DNA of 64,000 nt, taken from positions 39,012 to 103,011 of the forward strand of contig NZ_QOLA01000025.1 of assembly GCF_003324565.1 (NCBI RefSeq). Direction: 5' to 3'. The notes beneath the pieces are model-generated. The model was not told the origin of the DNA and ran no database searches. It was given only the letters and a program-made list of their open reading frames with translations. A program made the translations under genes and the position numbers. Numbering within the stretch: position 1 is the stretch's first letter; each line of letters begins with the position of its first letter. Positions 27,209 to 36,238 of the stretch are shown here, in pieces. This DNA is from Streptomyces sp. SDr-06 (GTDB lineage: Bacteria > Actinomycetota > Actinomycetes > Streptomycetales > Streptomycetaceae).

Positions 27209-27229
27209 CTTGAGCGGAATAGGCTCAAC
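27209..27229. promoter_or_regulatory. HAIR-like operator upstream of clpB
   Basis: CTTGAGC-N7-GCTCAAC. The inner TTGAGC/GCTCAA is a perfect inverted repeat with the 7-base HspR spacing; the final base departs from the consensus. It lies 71 bp before the clpB GTG and 39 bp before the PPOX gene start on the other strand. clpB is a known HspR target in Streptomyces. Confidence 0.88.
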
Positions 27230-27300
27230 TTTGTGTACGTTGGAAGGGTCATAGGCGGCAGAGCCATGCCCAGTCGAACGACGAGGAGGAGCGAACGCAC

Positions 27301-29907
27301 GTGGATGCCGAGCTGACGAACAAGAGCCGGGACGCGATCAACGCAGCAAGCAACCGGGCCGTCGCCGGGGGCCACCCGGATCTGACCCCCGCGCATCTGC
27401 TGCTCGCGCTCCTGGAGGGCCAGGACAACGAGAACATCGTCGACCTGCTGGCCGCCGTGGACGCCGACCAGGCCGCCGTGCGCTCCGGCGCCGAGCGGAT
27501 CCTCGCCGCGCTCCCCAGCGTGACCGGTTCCACCGTGGCCCCGCCCCAGCCCAACCGCGAACTGCTCGCCGTCATCGCGGACGCCTCGCAGCGCGCCAAG
27601 GAGCTGGGCGACGACTACCTCTCCACCGAGCACCTGCTCATCGGCCTGGCGGCCAAGGGCGGACAGGCCGGTGAGATCCTCTCCCAGCAGGGGGCGAGCG
27701 CGAAGAAGCTCCTTGAGGCGTTCGAGACGAGCAGGGGAGGGCGCCGGGTGACCACACCCGACCCGGAGGGTCAGTACAAGGCGCTGGAGAAGTTCGGTAC
27801 GGACTTCACGGCGGCCGCCCGCGAGGGCAAGCTCGACCCGGTCATCGGCCGGGACCAGGAGATCCGCCGGGTCGTGCAGGTGCTGTCCCGGCGCACCAAG
27901 AACAACCCGGTGCTCATCGGTGAGCCCGGCGTCGGCAAGACCGCCGTCGTCGAGGGCCTCGCCCAGCGCATCGTGAAGGGCGACGTACCGGAGTCGCTGA
28001 AGAACAAGCGGCTGGTCTCGCTCGACCTCGGCGCGATGGTCGCGGGTGCGAAGTACCGCGGCGAGTTCGAGGAGCGCCTCAAGACCGTCCTCTCCGAGAT
28101 CAAGGAGAGCGACGGCCAGATCATCACCTTCATCGACGAGCTGCACACCGTCGTCGGCGCGGGCGCCGGCGGCGACTCCGCGATGGACGCGGGCAACATG
28201 CTCAAGCCCATGCTGGCGCGCGGCGAGCTGCGCATGGTCGGCGCCACGACCCTCGACGAGTACCGCGAGCGCATCGAGAAGGACCCGGCCCTGGAGCGCC
28301 GCTTCCAGCAGGTGCTTGTCGCGGAGCCGAGCGTCGAGGACACCATCGCGATCCTGCGCGGACTCAAGGGCCGGTACGAGGCGCACCACAAGGTGCAGAT
28401 CGCGGACAGCGCGCTGGTCGCGGCCGCCACCCTCTCCGACCGGTACATCACCTCCCGCTTCCTGCCCGACAAGGCGATCGACCTCGTCGACGAGGCGGCC
28501 TCCCGGCTGCGGATGGAGATCGACTCCTCGCCGGTCGAGATCGACGAACTCCAGCGCGCCGTCGACCGGTTGCGCATGGAGGAGCTGGCGCTGAAGAACG
28601 AGACCGACGCCGGCTCGGTGCAGCGTCTCGACAAGCTCCGCAAGGACCTCGCCGACAAGGAGGAGGAGCTGCGCGGCCTGACCGCCCGCTGGGAGAAGGA
28701 GAAGCAGGGCCTCAACCGGGTCGGTGAACTGAAGGAGAAGCTGGACGAGCTGCGCGGCCAGGCCGAACGCGCCCAGCGCGACGGCGACTTCGACACCGCC
28801 TCCAAGCTCCTGTACGGCGAAATCCCGGGTCTGGAGCGGGAGTTGGAGGAGGCCGCCGAGGCCGAGGCCGAGCAGGAGAAGTCCAAGACCGGTGACAGCA
28901 AAAGCAGCATGGTCAAGGAGGAGGTCGGCCCCGACGACATCGCGGACGTGGTCGGCGCCTGGACCGGCATCCCCGCCGGGCGGCTGCTCGAAGGCGAGAC
29001 GCAGAAGCTCCTTCGCATGGAGGCCGAGCTGGGCAAGCGCCTGATCGGCCAGTCCGAGGCGGTACGCGCGGTCTCGGACGCGGTGCGCCGCACCCGGGCC
29101 GGCATCGCCGACCCCGACCGGCCGACCGGCTCGTTCCTCTTCCTGGGCCCGACGGGCGTGGGCAAGACGGAGCTCGCCAAGGCGCTCGCCGACTTCCTCT
29201 TCGACGACGAGCGGGCCATGGTCCGCATCGACATGTCGGAGTACAGCGAGAAGCACTCGGTGGCCCGCCTGGTCGGCGCGCCTCCCGGCTACGTCGGCTA
29301 CGAGGAGGGCGGCCAGCTCACCGAGGCCGTGCGCCGCCGCCCCTACAGCGTCGTCCTCCTGGACGAGGTGGAGAAGGCCCACCCCGAGGTCTTCGACATC
29401 CTGCTCCAAGTCCTCGACGACGGCCGCCTGACCGACGGGCAGGGCCGCACGGTCGACTTCCGCAACACCATCCTGATCCTCACCTCCAACCTCGGCAGCC
29501 AGTACCTGGTCGAGCCGTCGACCAGCGCCGAGGAGAAGAAGCGGCAGGTCCTGGACGTGGTGCGGGCCTCCTTCAAACCGGAATTCCTCAACCGGCTCGA
29601 CGACCTGGTGGTCTTCTCCGCCCTCACCAAGGACGAGCTGTCCCACATCGCCGGGCTCCAGATCGGCCGCCTCGCCAAGCGCCTGGCCGACCGCCGGCTC
29701 ACCCTGGACGTCACCCCCGAGGCCCTGGAATGGCTCGCGGACGAGGGCAACGACCCGGCCTACGGAGCGCGCCCGCTGCGCCGCCTGATCCAGACCGCCA
29801 TCGGTGACCGGCTCGCCAAGGAGATCCTGGCGGGCGAAGTGACCGACGGAGACACGGTTCGGGTCGACCGATTCGGGGAGGGGCTGATCGTGGGGGCCGC
29901 GCGGTAG
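27301..29907 (+). CDS. clpB: ATP-dependent disaggregase ClpB (Hsp100)
   Basis: 868 residues, GTG start, GAGGAG upstream. N domain (~1-145), first AAA+ with Walker A GEPGVGKT (207-214) and Walker B TFIDELHT, the coiled-coil middle domain (~400-530, Glu/Lys/Arg-rich), second AAA+ with GPTGVGKT (616-623) and VVLLDEVEKAHP, and the small C-terminal domain (GARPLRRLIQ). It extracts polypeptides from aggregates together with DnaK-DnaJ-GrpE, which are encoded 4.4 kb away and share the HspR operator. Confidence 0.98.
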   Translation: MDAELTNKSRDAINAASNRAVAGGHPDLTPAHLLLALLEGQDNENIVDLLAAVDADQAAVRSGAERILAALPSVTGSTVAPPQPNRELLAVIADASQRAKELGDDYLSTEHLLIGLAAKGGQAGEILSQQGASAKKLLEAFETSRGGRRVTTPDPEGQYKALEKFGTDFTAAAREGKLDPVIGRDQEIRRVVQVLSRRTKNNPVLIGEPGVGKTAVVEGLAQRIVKGDVPESLKNKRLVSLDLGAMVAGAKYRGEFEERLKTVLSEIKESDGQIITFIDELHTVVGAGAGGDSAMDAGNMLKPMLARGELRMVGATTLDEYRERIEKDPALERRFQQVLVAEPSVEDTIAILRGLKGRYEAHHKVQIADSALVAAATLSDRYITSRFLPDKAIDLVDEAASRLRMEIDSSPVEIDELQRAVDRLRMEELALKNETDAGSVQRLDKLRKDLADKEEELRGLTARWEKEKQGLNRVGELKEKLDELRGQAERAQRDGDFDTASKLLYGEIPGLERELEEAAEAEAEQEKSKTGDSKSSMVKEEVGPDDIADVVGAWTGIPAGRLLEGETQKLLRMEAELGKRLIGQSEAVRAVSDAVRRTRAGIADPDRPTGSFLFLGPTGVGKTELAKALADFLFDDERAMVRIDMSEYSEKHSVARLVGAPPGYVGYEEGGQLTEAVRRRPYSVVLLDEVEKAHPEVFDILLQVLDDGRLTDGQGRTVDFRNTILILTSNLGSQYLVEPSTSAEEKKRQVLDVVRASFKPEFLNRLDDLVVFSALTKDELSHIAGLQIGRLAKRLADRRLTLDVTPEALEWLADEGNDPAYGARPLRRLIQTAIGDRLAKEILAGEVTDGDTVRVDRFGEGLIVGAAR

Positions 29908-30037
29908 GGCCGATCCCGCCACCCCCGGGCACATCGGCCGATTCGGTCAGCCCGCAGCGGATACCCGGGGGCGGGGGTTGCCAGTCCTGCCCCGGCATGG
30001 GGGAGGATGACCGGAACCGTACGAAGGAAGATTCACG

Positions 30038-30583
30038 ATGAGCATCGACCCGTCCTCGATTCCGAATTTCGGGGCTCAGCCCGCCGGTCCGCAGCCTGGC
30101 GGCGCCCCCGCCGGGCCCGTGGTCCCCGACCAGGATCTGGTCAAGCAGCTCCTGGACCAGATGGAGCTCAAGTACGTCGTGGACGACGAGGGCGACCTCG
30201 CCGCGCCGTGGGAGGATTTCCGTACGTACTTCATGTTCCGCGGCGAGGACGACCAGCAGGTCTTCTCGGTGCGGACGTTCTACGACCGGCCGCACAGCAT
30301 CGACGACAAGGTCCAGATCCTGGAGTCGATCGACGACTGGAACCGCCGCACCCTGTGGCCCAAGGTCTACACGCACACCCACGACGACGGCACCGTCCGC
30401 CTCATCGGCGAAGCGCAGATGCTGATCGGCACGGGCGTCGCCCTGGAGCACTTCGTGTCCTCCGTGGTGAGCTGGGTGCGCGCCTCGATCGAGTTCGACA
30501 AGTGGCTCCTGGAGCAGCTCGGCCTGGAGAAGGACGTCGACGGTGACGAGGGCGACGAGTCCGGCGAGTCCGACTCCGAGTGA
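30038..30583 (+). CDS. YbjN domain-containing protein
   Basis: 181 residues. A Pro/Gly-rich N-terminal ~30 residues, then a YbjN/type-III-chaperone-like fold (DQDLVKQLLDQMELKYVVDD, FRTYFMFRGEDDQQVFSVRT, IDDWNRRTLWPKVYTHTHDD), and an acidic Ser/Glu tail. The family is widespread in actinomycetes and has no firm function. AGGAAG precedes the ATG. It converges with a mannosyltransferase gene 13 bp away. Confidence 0.82.
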   Translation: MSIDPSSIPNFGAQPAGPQPGGAPAGPVVPDQDLVKQLLDQMELKYVVDDEGDLAAPWEDFRTYFMFRGEDDQQVFSVRTFYDRPHSIDDKVQILESIDDWNRRTLWPKVYTHTHDDGTVRLIGEAQMLIGTGVALEHFVSSVVSWVRASIEFDKWLLEQLGLEKDVDGDEGDESGESDSE

Positions 30584-30596
30584 GCCCCCCGGGGAT

Positions 30597-31724
30597 TCAC
30601 AGCGCCATGGTGGCCAGCGTCAGCAGATAGGCCCCGTAGCAGAACGAGAGCCCGGCCAGGGCGGCGGTCACCGTGATCGCCGCCCGGGGCCGGGCTCTCG
30701 TCAGTGCGAGGGCGACCGGGATCAGGAGCGGGAACGCGGGCAGCAGGAAGCGCGGCTTCGACTCGAAGAAGCCCGACCCGCCGAGGGCGATGAGGACCAG
30801 GACGGCCGTGTAGACGAGCAGCGGCAGCGCCGGCCGGTCCAGGGCGAACAGCACGAACAGCACGACCATCACCGCGGTCAGCAGCGCGGCCATCGTGAAC
30901 CCCAGGTCGTAGGGGGTCAGCGCCATCCGCTCGAGGAAGTGCGGCCAGCCCGCGCCGAAGTCGAACCGGGAGGTCCACCCGGCCTGCACCGAGAAGTAGC
31001 CCCCGAACGGATCGCCCTCGCGCACCCCCACCCACAGGACGTACCCGCACCAGCCCAGCGGCGCGAGCAGCGCGCCCGCCCACACCCGCCAGGACCGCCC
31101 CTCGCCCTGCCGGATCGCGTGTCCCGCCGCCACCAGCACGGCCGCGGCCACCGCGACGGCGTTCGGCCGGGAGAGCCCGGCGAGCAGCGCGAGCGAGCCC
31201 GCCCACAGCCAGCGGCGCTCCAGGACCGCCCACAGCGACCAGGCCGCCAGCGCCGTCATGACGGGCTCGGTGTACGCCATCGTCAGCACGACCGCGTGCG
31301 GCAGCAGGCCCCACAGCAGCACCAGCAGGGTGCCCACCGGCCGGCCGTACAGGCGCTCCCCGATCAGGTAGATCCCCCCGGCCGCCAGGGCCGCCGCCGT
31401 CCAGGACACGAGCAGCCCCGCGGTGCCGCCGGTGACGGGCAGCACCGTCGTCACGGCGCGGATCAGGCCCGGGTAGAACGGGAAGAACGCCAGGTCGCTC
31501 TGGACCGAGCCGTCCGGCCAGAACAGGGTGCGGCCGTAGCCGTGGGCCGCGATCCGGGTGTACCAGTCGGCGTCCCAGGAGGTGGCGAGCCGGACCCGCG
31601 GCGAAAGCCCCCGGTGCCAGGCCGCGGCCGCCATCAGCAGGAATCCGGTCAGCCGCGCGGCGGCGAACAGGCCGAGCGCCGGGGCCGCCCGGCGCAGGGT
31701 GCCCGTGTGGAGCGGGGCACTCAC
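30597..31724 (-). CDS. GT-C fold mannosyltransferase (PIG-V-like) membrane protein
   Basis: 375 residues with 9-11 membrane helices. A GT-C catalytic acidic motif SWDADWYTRIA lies in the first large extracytoplasmic loop, followed by FFPFYPG, as in PIG-V-like dolichol/polyprenyl-phosphomannose-dependent transferases. It would add mannose to an envelope glycolipid or protein outside the membrane. GTG start. A 29-base palindrome lies 67 bp upstream. The acceptor is unknown. Confidence 0.82.
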   Translation of the reverse strand: MSAPLHTGTLRRAAPALGLFAAARLTGFLLMAAAAWHRGLSPRVRLATSWDADWYTRIAAHGYGRTLFWPDGSVQSDLAFFPFYPGLIRAVTTVLPVTGGTAGLLVSWTAAALAAGGIYLIGERLYGRPVGTLLVLLWGLLPHAVVLTMAYTEPVMTALAAWSLWAVLERRWLWAGSLALLAGLSRPNAVAVAAAVLVAAGHAIRQGEGRSWRVWAGALLAPLGWCGYVLWVGVREGDPFGGYFSVQAGWTSRFDFGAGWPHFLERMALTPYDLGFTMAALLTAVMVVLFVLFALDRPALPLLVYTAVLVLIALGGSGFFESKPRFLLPAFPLLIPVALALTRARPRAAITVTAALAGLSFCYGAYLLTLATMAL

Positions 31725-31790
31725 GATGCCGCCGACCCGGCTGCCGCGGGCGGGGGCGGTGATCTCGGCGGACAGGGGGCACCTCCGGGC

Positions 31791-31819
31791 GCTGATGGTC
31801 GGTCAGACCGACCATCAGC
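31791..31819. promoter_or_regulatory. 29-base palindrome, candidate operator or hairpin
   Basis: GCTGATGGTCGGT-CAG-ACCGACCATCAGC: perfect 13-base arms with a 3-base centre. It lies 67-95 bp before the mannosyltransferase GTG and 102 bp past the end of the aminotransferase gene (both minus strand). It could be a TetR-type operator or the aminotransferase terminator; the tight spacer suits either. Confidence 0.55.
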
Positions 31820-31921
31820 GCGGAACCCGCCGCCCGCGACCGCTGGGCCCCCGACCGGGTAGAACTCCGCCCGCCCGGCGGCGCCCGCGCGTGTCGCCGT
31901 GACAGCGGGGGAGGCCGTGAG

Positions 31922-33112
31922 CTACCCGGCCAGCGCCTTGAGGCGGGCGACCGCCTCTTCGAGCACCGAGGTCTGCTTGCAGAAGGCGAAGCGGACGAAG
32001 GGGGCGCCCTCGTCGCGGTGGTCGTAGAAGACGGCGTTGGGGATCGCCACGACGCCGCAGCGCTCGGGCAGCGCCCGGCAGAACGCGAAGCCGTCGCTCT
32101 CGCCCAGCGGACGGATGTCGGTGGTCACGAAGTACGTCCCGGCCGGGCGGAACACCTCGAACCCGGCCGCCGCGAGACCCGCGCTCAGCAGGTCCCGCTT
32201 GGCGAGGTGGTCGGCGCGGAAGTCGGCGAAGTAGGAGTCCGGCAGCCGCAGCGCCTCGGCCACCGCGTACTGGAAGGGACCCGACGCCACGTACGTCAGG
32301 AACTGCTTGGCCGAGCGGACCGCCGCCACGAGCGCGGGGGCGGCCGTCACCCAGCCGACCTTCCAGCCCGTGAACGAGAACGTCTTGCCCGCCGAGCCGA
32401 TGGTGACCGTGCGCTCGCGCATGCCGGGGAAGGAGGCGAGCGGGATGTGCTCGGCGCCGTCGAAGACGAGGTGCTCGTACACCTCGTCGGTGACCACCAA
32501 CAGGTCGCGCTCGCAGGCGAGTTCGGCGACGGCAGCGAGCTCGGCGCGGGTCAGGACCGTGCCGGTCGGGTTGTGCGGGGTGTTGAGGAGGATCAGCCGG
32601 GTGCGGGGGGTGACGGCGGCGCGCAGCTCGTCGAGGTCGAGGACGAAGCGCCCGTCACCGGCGCGCAGGGTGACCGGGACCCGGGCGGCCCCCGCCATCG
32701 CGATGCAGGCGGCGTACGAGTCGTAGTACGGCTCCAGGGCGATGACCTCGTCGCCGGGTTCGAGCAGCGCGAGCAGGGAGGCGGCGATCGCCTCGGTGGC
32801 GCCCGCGGTGACCAGGACCTCGCTGTCGGGGTCGTAGGAGAGGCCGTAGCGGCGCCGCTGGTGCTCGGCGATCGCGGTGCGCAGTTCGGGGACGCCGGGG
32901 CCGGGCGGGTACTGGTTGCCGTGGCCCTCGCGCAGCGCGCGGACCGCCGCCTCCCGTACGGCCTCGGGGCCGTCGGTGTCGGGGAAGCCCTGGCCGAGGT
33001 TGATGGACGCGGTCCGCTGGGCGAGGGCGGACATCTCGGCGAAGATCGTCGTCCCGAAGTCGGCGAGGCGGCGGTTGAGGAGGGGGCGCGCGCTGGAGGT
33101 CATGACGGCCAT
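31922..33112 (-). CDS. PLP-dependent class I/II aminotransferase (DapC / kynurenine-aminotransferase-like)
   Basis: 396 residues. INLGQGFPDTDGP start, NTPHNPTGT, VVTDEVYEHLVFD, and the PLP lysine in GSAGKTFSFTGWKVGW. It most resembles actinobacterial N-succinyldiaminopimelate aminotransferases and methionine/kynurenine aminotransferases; substrate cannot be separated by eye. Start either ATG 33112 or ATG 33103, the latter with AGGATGG at better spacing. No biosynthetic partner is adjacent. Confidence 0.85.
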   Translation of the reverse strand: MAVMTSSARPLLNRRLADFGTTIFAEMSALAQRTASINLGQGFPDTDGPEAVREAAVRALREGHGNQYPPGPGVPELRTAIAEHQRRRYGLSYDPDSEVLVTAGATEAIAASLLALLEPGDEVIALEPYYDSYAACIAMAGAARVPVTLRAGDGRFVLDLDELRAAVTPRTRLILLNTPHNPTGTVLTRAELAAVAELACERDLLVVTDEVYEHLVFDGAEHIPLASFPGMRERTVTIGSAGKTFSFTGWKVGWVTAAPALVAAVRSAKQFLTYVASGPFQYAVAEALRLPDSYFADFRADHLAKRDLLSAGLAAAGFEVFRPAGTYFVTTDIRPLGESDGFAFCRALPERCGVVAIPNAVFYDHRDEGAPFVRFAFCKQTSVLEEAVARLKALAG

Positions 33113-33223
33113 CCTGCGGGCAACCTCTGGAGTTGCTCAAGTGTGCTTTGGCGCCGGACCGCCGGGGGCATCCCCCCTCCACGCGGGACAACGGGGGACC
33201 GCGGCCGAGAGGACGGTGGGGGA

Positions 33224-33514
33224 ATGGACATCGCGATCGAGATGGGGATCCTCGCTCTGGTGCTGCTGATCATCGCGGTCAGTCCGGCGGCGCGGCGCCG
33301 TCGCAAGGGCATGGCGGCGCGCCGCCGGTCGGGCTCGTCGTCCGCCGCCGGGGGCTCCGCCAGCTGGTGGGCCGGGGGATCGGACGGCGGGGGCGGGTCG
33401 AGCGGCGGTCACCACGGCGGCCATCACGGCGGCGGCCACCACTCGTGCGGGGGCGGCCATTCGTGCGGGGGCGGCCACTCCTCCTGCGGCGGCGGAGGCT
33501 GCGGCTCCAGCTGA
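33224..33514 (+). CDS. Small membrane-anchored Gly/His/Cys-rich protein
   Basis: 96 residues. One N-terminal membrane helix (IEMGILALVLLIIAVSPA), a basic stop-transfer (ARRRRKG), then a low-complexity tail with HHGGHHGGGHHSCGGG-type repeats containing 10 His and 5 Cys in the last ~40 residues. The tail should bind metal ions such as zinc, copper or nickel and face the cytoplasm by the positive-inside rule. Similar tails occur on larger actinobacterial membrane proteins. No enzyme domain is present; function unknown. Confidence 0.65.
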   Translation: MDIAIEMGILALVLLIIAVSPAARRRRKGMAARRRSGSSSAAGGSASWWAGGSDGGGGSSGGHHGGHHGGGHHSCGGGHSCGGGHSSCGGGGCGSS

Positions 33515-33925
33515 GCGCCCGCCGCGAACCGCGGGCGTACCAGACCGCGAACTCCACGCACGCCAGGCGGAGTTCGCGCCCGGTCCGGCGGGTCGGCCGG
33601 ATCGCGGGCGGTCGCGGCTGTCACGGGGCAGCCGATTCCGCCGCCGGTCGTGCCCGTTGTGCGCCCGGTTGGCTTTCGCCGGCCGGGCGCCTTCTTTCAC
33701 GCCTGTAGTTGAACGTTTGAACCGAGTGGCCCCCGAGGGGATGGAAACCCCATCAAGTTGGGTAAAAAAGCTGTGACCGCCGCGCACTTCATGATTCCCT
33801 CGCAGATGAGAAACGACGCAGCCCTCGGGCCCCGGGCGATCACAGAGCGGTCCCCCGACCTTCGTTGCGGTCCGAGTCGACATCGGTCACCCACCCGCCA
33901 GATGTGTGTTTTGCGGAGCCCACCC
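33515..33925. other. Intergenic region with terminator-like hairpins
   Basis: No gene supported. Two inverted repeats are visible: GCGAACTCC/GGAGTTCGC (33547-33577) and GCGCCCGG/CCGGGCGC (33661-33690) followed by CTTCTTTC, the latter terminator-like for the upstream microprotein. The rest should hold the promoter of the DUF2617 gene; no clear -35/-10 pair can be defended. Confidence 0.55.
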
Positions 33926-34450
33926 ATGCTCACGACCCTCAAGACCGCCTACACCGACACGCGTGCCGCCGACCTCGCCTGGGCGCTGGGCCGCGAGCCG
34001 CTGCCCGCCCTGGCCGTACTCGACCTCGAACTGTCCGGCGCCAAGCTCCAGTTGCGGCTGCTCGGAGCCTCGCACCAGGTGCTCCTCGACGAGGAGCGCG
34101 GAACCTGTTCGGAAACCGTCGCCTGCATGCCCGGCAGCAGTACACCGCTGCCGCTCGGCGTGGCGAAACGTCTCGGGGAGTGGTACTACGAGTTCGCCGC
34201 GCGCGTCGAGACGCTCTCGCGGGGCTCGTTCGCGGGGCGCGCGCAGGAGCTTCTCGCCCTGGTCGCCGACCACCCCCACGGCCTGGCCGGAACGTTTCCG
34301 GGCTCGCCGCACGCGTTCACGGCGATGCTCGCGCAGCGCGGCGACGGCCAGGTGTGGTGGCGCACCTGGCACGCCTACCCGCAGGAGGGGCAGCTGGTGG
34401 TGACGCGGACCCGGGTCGGCGTGCGGGTGCCCGCCCCCGCCGGGCTCTGA
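33926..34450 (+). CDS. DUF2617 family protein
   Basis: 174 residues. The whole protein matches the actinobacterial DUF2617 pattern (VLDLELSGAKLQLRLLGASH, FAARVETLSRGSFAGRAQEL, VWWRTWHAYPQEGQLVVTRT). GGAG lies 7 bases before the ATG. It precedes a membrane spermidine-synthase-like gene by 63 bp, a pairing I recall from other Streptomyces, suggesting a shared but unknown function. Confidence 0.82.
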   Translation: MLTTLKTAYTDTRAADLAWALGREPLPALAVLDLELSGAKLQLRLLGASHQVLLDEERGTCSETVACMPGSSTPLPLGVAKRLGEWYYEFAARVETLSRGSFAGRAQELLALVADHPHGLAGTFPGSPHAFTAMLAQRGDGQVWWRTWHAYPQEGQLVVTRTRVGVRVPAPAGL

Positions 34451-34513
34451 GGCTCGCGATTCCCGGGTGGGCGACTCCAGTTGAACCCGTGTGGGTGACA
34501 GGATGCGAACGGA

Positions 34514-36124
34514 GTGTCACGTAGCGTTCGCAAGGTGATCGAACCGCTCCCCGCTCCCGTGAGTAGTCCGCGGTCGGGTCGGTTCCTCGTCCTGGCCGTG
34601 GTGTTCGTCTGTGCGGCCTGCGGTCTCGTGTACGAGCTCGAACTGGTCGCCCTCGCCTCGTACTTGATCGGTGACTCGGTCACCCAGGCCTCGGTGGTCC
34701 TGTCGGTGATGGTGTTCGCGATGGGCGTCGGCTCGCTGCTCGCGAAACGGCTGCGCTGCCGGGCCGCCGTCGGCTTCGGGCTCATCGAGGCCGCGCTCGC
34801 CCTGGTGGGCGGCTGTTCGGCGATGGCGCTGTACGCGACGTTCGCCTGGTTCGGCGGCTCGCGCTACGCGCTGGTCGCCTTCTCGCTCGCCATCGGCATG
34901 CTGATCGGCGCCGAGATCCCGCTCCTGATGACCCTCATCCAGCGGGTCTCGCGGCGCGCCGCCGGGGACGCGAGCGGCACCGTGGCCGACCTGTTCGCCG
35001 CGGATTACGTGGGCGCGCTCGTGGGCGGCCTCGCCTTCCCCTTCCTGCTGCTGCCCGAACTCGGCCAGCTGACGAGTGCGTTGCTCACCGGCGCGGTCAA
35101 CGCGGTCGCGGGCGGCGCGCTCGTCCTGCTGCTCTTCGGCCGCGACCTGTCCCCGCGCGCCCGCTGGTCGCTGCTCGCCGCCAACGCGCTCGTCCTGGCC
35201 GTGCTCGCCCTGACCACCGCCATGGTCGACGACTTCGAACAGGCCGCGCGCCGTGCCGTGTACGGCGGGCAGGTGCGGGTCGCCGTCCAGACCCGCGTCC
35301 AGGAGATCGTCCTGACCGGCAAGGGCGGCGGCCCGCTCGACCTGTTCCTGGACGGACGGCTGCGCGTCAACGGCAGCGACGCGTCCCGCCGCCACGCGGC
35401 CCTGGTGGGGCCCGCGCTCGACGGCGGGCCGCACGGCCGCGTGCTGATCCTGGGCGGCGGCGACGGGCTCGCCGCCCGCGAAGTCCTGCGCCGCCCCGGC
35501 GTGCGCTCGGTCACCCTCGTCGAGCTCGATCCGGTTCTGATCCAACTGGCCCGCAGAGACCCGGAGTTGGCGGCCCTGAACGGCCACGCCTACCGGGACC
35601 CCCGGCTGCACCCGGTCATCGGCGACCCCTTCGGCTGGCTGCGCGGCGAGGGCTACACCTCGGGCCCGTACGACGTGATCGTGTCGGATCTGCCCGATCC
35701 CGGCATGACCGCGAGCACCAAGCTCTACTCGCAGGAGTTCTACGGGCTCGCGGCCCGGGTCCTGGCGCCCGGCGGGCGGCTCGTGGTGCACGCGGGGCCG
35801 GTGGCGGGTCGGCCGCGCACGTTCTGGACGGTCGCCTCGACCGTGCGCGCGGCCGGCCTGACGACCTTCGCCTACCGGGCGACCGGAGCCGGCGCCGGGC
35901 TCACCGGGGGCCCCGGCCACGCGTCCGGGCCGGCGAGGACCCCGCGCGACTGGGGCTTCGTCCTGGCCGCCCGGCCCGCCCCGCGTCCGTTCGCGGCGGA
36001 CGCGGGGCCGTCGGGGTCGCCGCCCGCGGTGCGGCTGCCGGCCGGCGCCGAGCCGCTGGCCCCGCCCGAGGACGCCGCCCGGTTCCCGCCGTCGACACTG
36101 GTGCACCCGCGCTACTCCGACTGA
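34514..36124 (+). CDS. Membrane spermidine-synthase-like protein
   Basis: 536 residues. The N-terminal ~220 residues contain about six or seven membrane helices (LVLAVVFVCAACGLVYELEL, SVVLSVMVFAMGVGSLLAKR). The C-terminal half is an aminopropyltransferase/spermidine-synthase fold with RVLILGGGDGLAAREVL, VTLVELDPVLI, and VIVSDLPDPGMTASTKLYSQ, followed by a Pro-rich tail. The DLPDP sequence occupies the position of the catalytic aspartates. Membrane-fused members are common in actinomycetes; a true polyamine product has not been shown for most. Start GTG 34514 or GTG 34535. Confidence 0.82.
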   Translation: MSRSVRKVIEPLPAPVSSPRSGRFLVLAVVFVCAACGLVYELELVALASYLIGDSVTQASVVLSVMVFAMGVGSLLAKRLRCRAAVGFGLIEAALALVGGCSAMALYATFAWFGGSRYALVAFSLAIGMLIGAEIPLLMTLIQRVSRRAAGDASGTVADLFAADYVGALVGGLAFPFLLLPELGQLTSALLTGAVNAVAGGALVLLLFGRDLSPRARWSLLAANALVLAVLALTTAMVDDFEQAARRAVYGGQVRVAVQTRVQEIVLTGKGGGPLDLFLDGRLRVNGSDASRRHAALVGPALDGGPHGRVLILGGGDGLAAREVLRRPGVRSVTLVELDPVLIQLARRDPELAALNGHAYRDPRLHPVIGDPFGWLRGEGYTSGPYDVIVSDLPDPGMTASTKLYSQEFYGLAARVLAPGGRLVVHAGPVAGRPRTFWTVASTVRAAGLTTFAYRATGAGAGLTGGPGHASGPARTPRDWGFVLAARPAPRPFAADAGPSGSPPAVRLPAGAEPLAPPEDAARFPPSTLVHPRYSD

Positions 36125-36238
36125 GGCGCCCCGCGGGGACGGCCGGGCGGGCCGGAGCCCGGCCGGCGCGGGGTGGGCCGGTGATCGGCGCCGCGTTTGC
36201 GCAGACGCGACGGCCGGCGCTGAGTAGGCTCGGTGGCT

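Noticed and set aside
27205..29934. Minus-strand open frame of 909 codons
   Set aside because: A shadow of clpB; no domain resemblance and no start signals.
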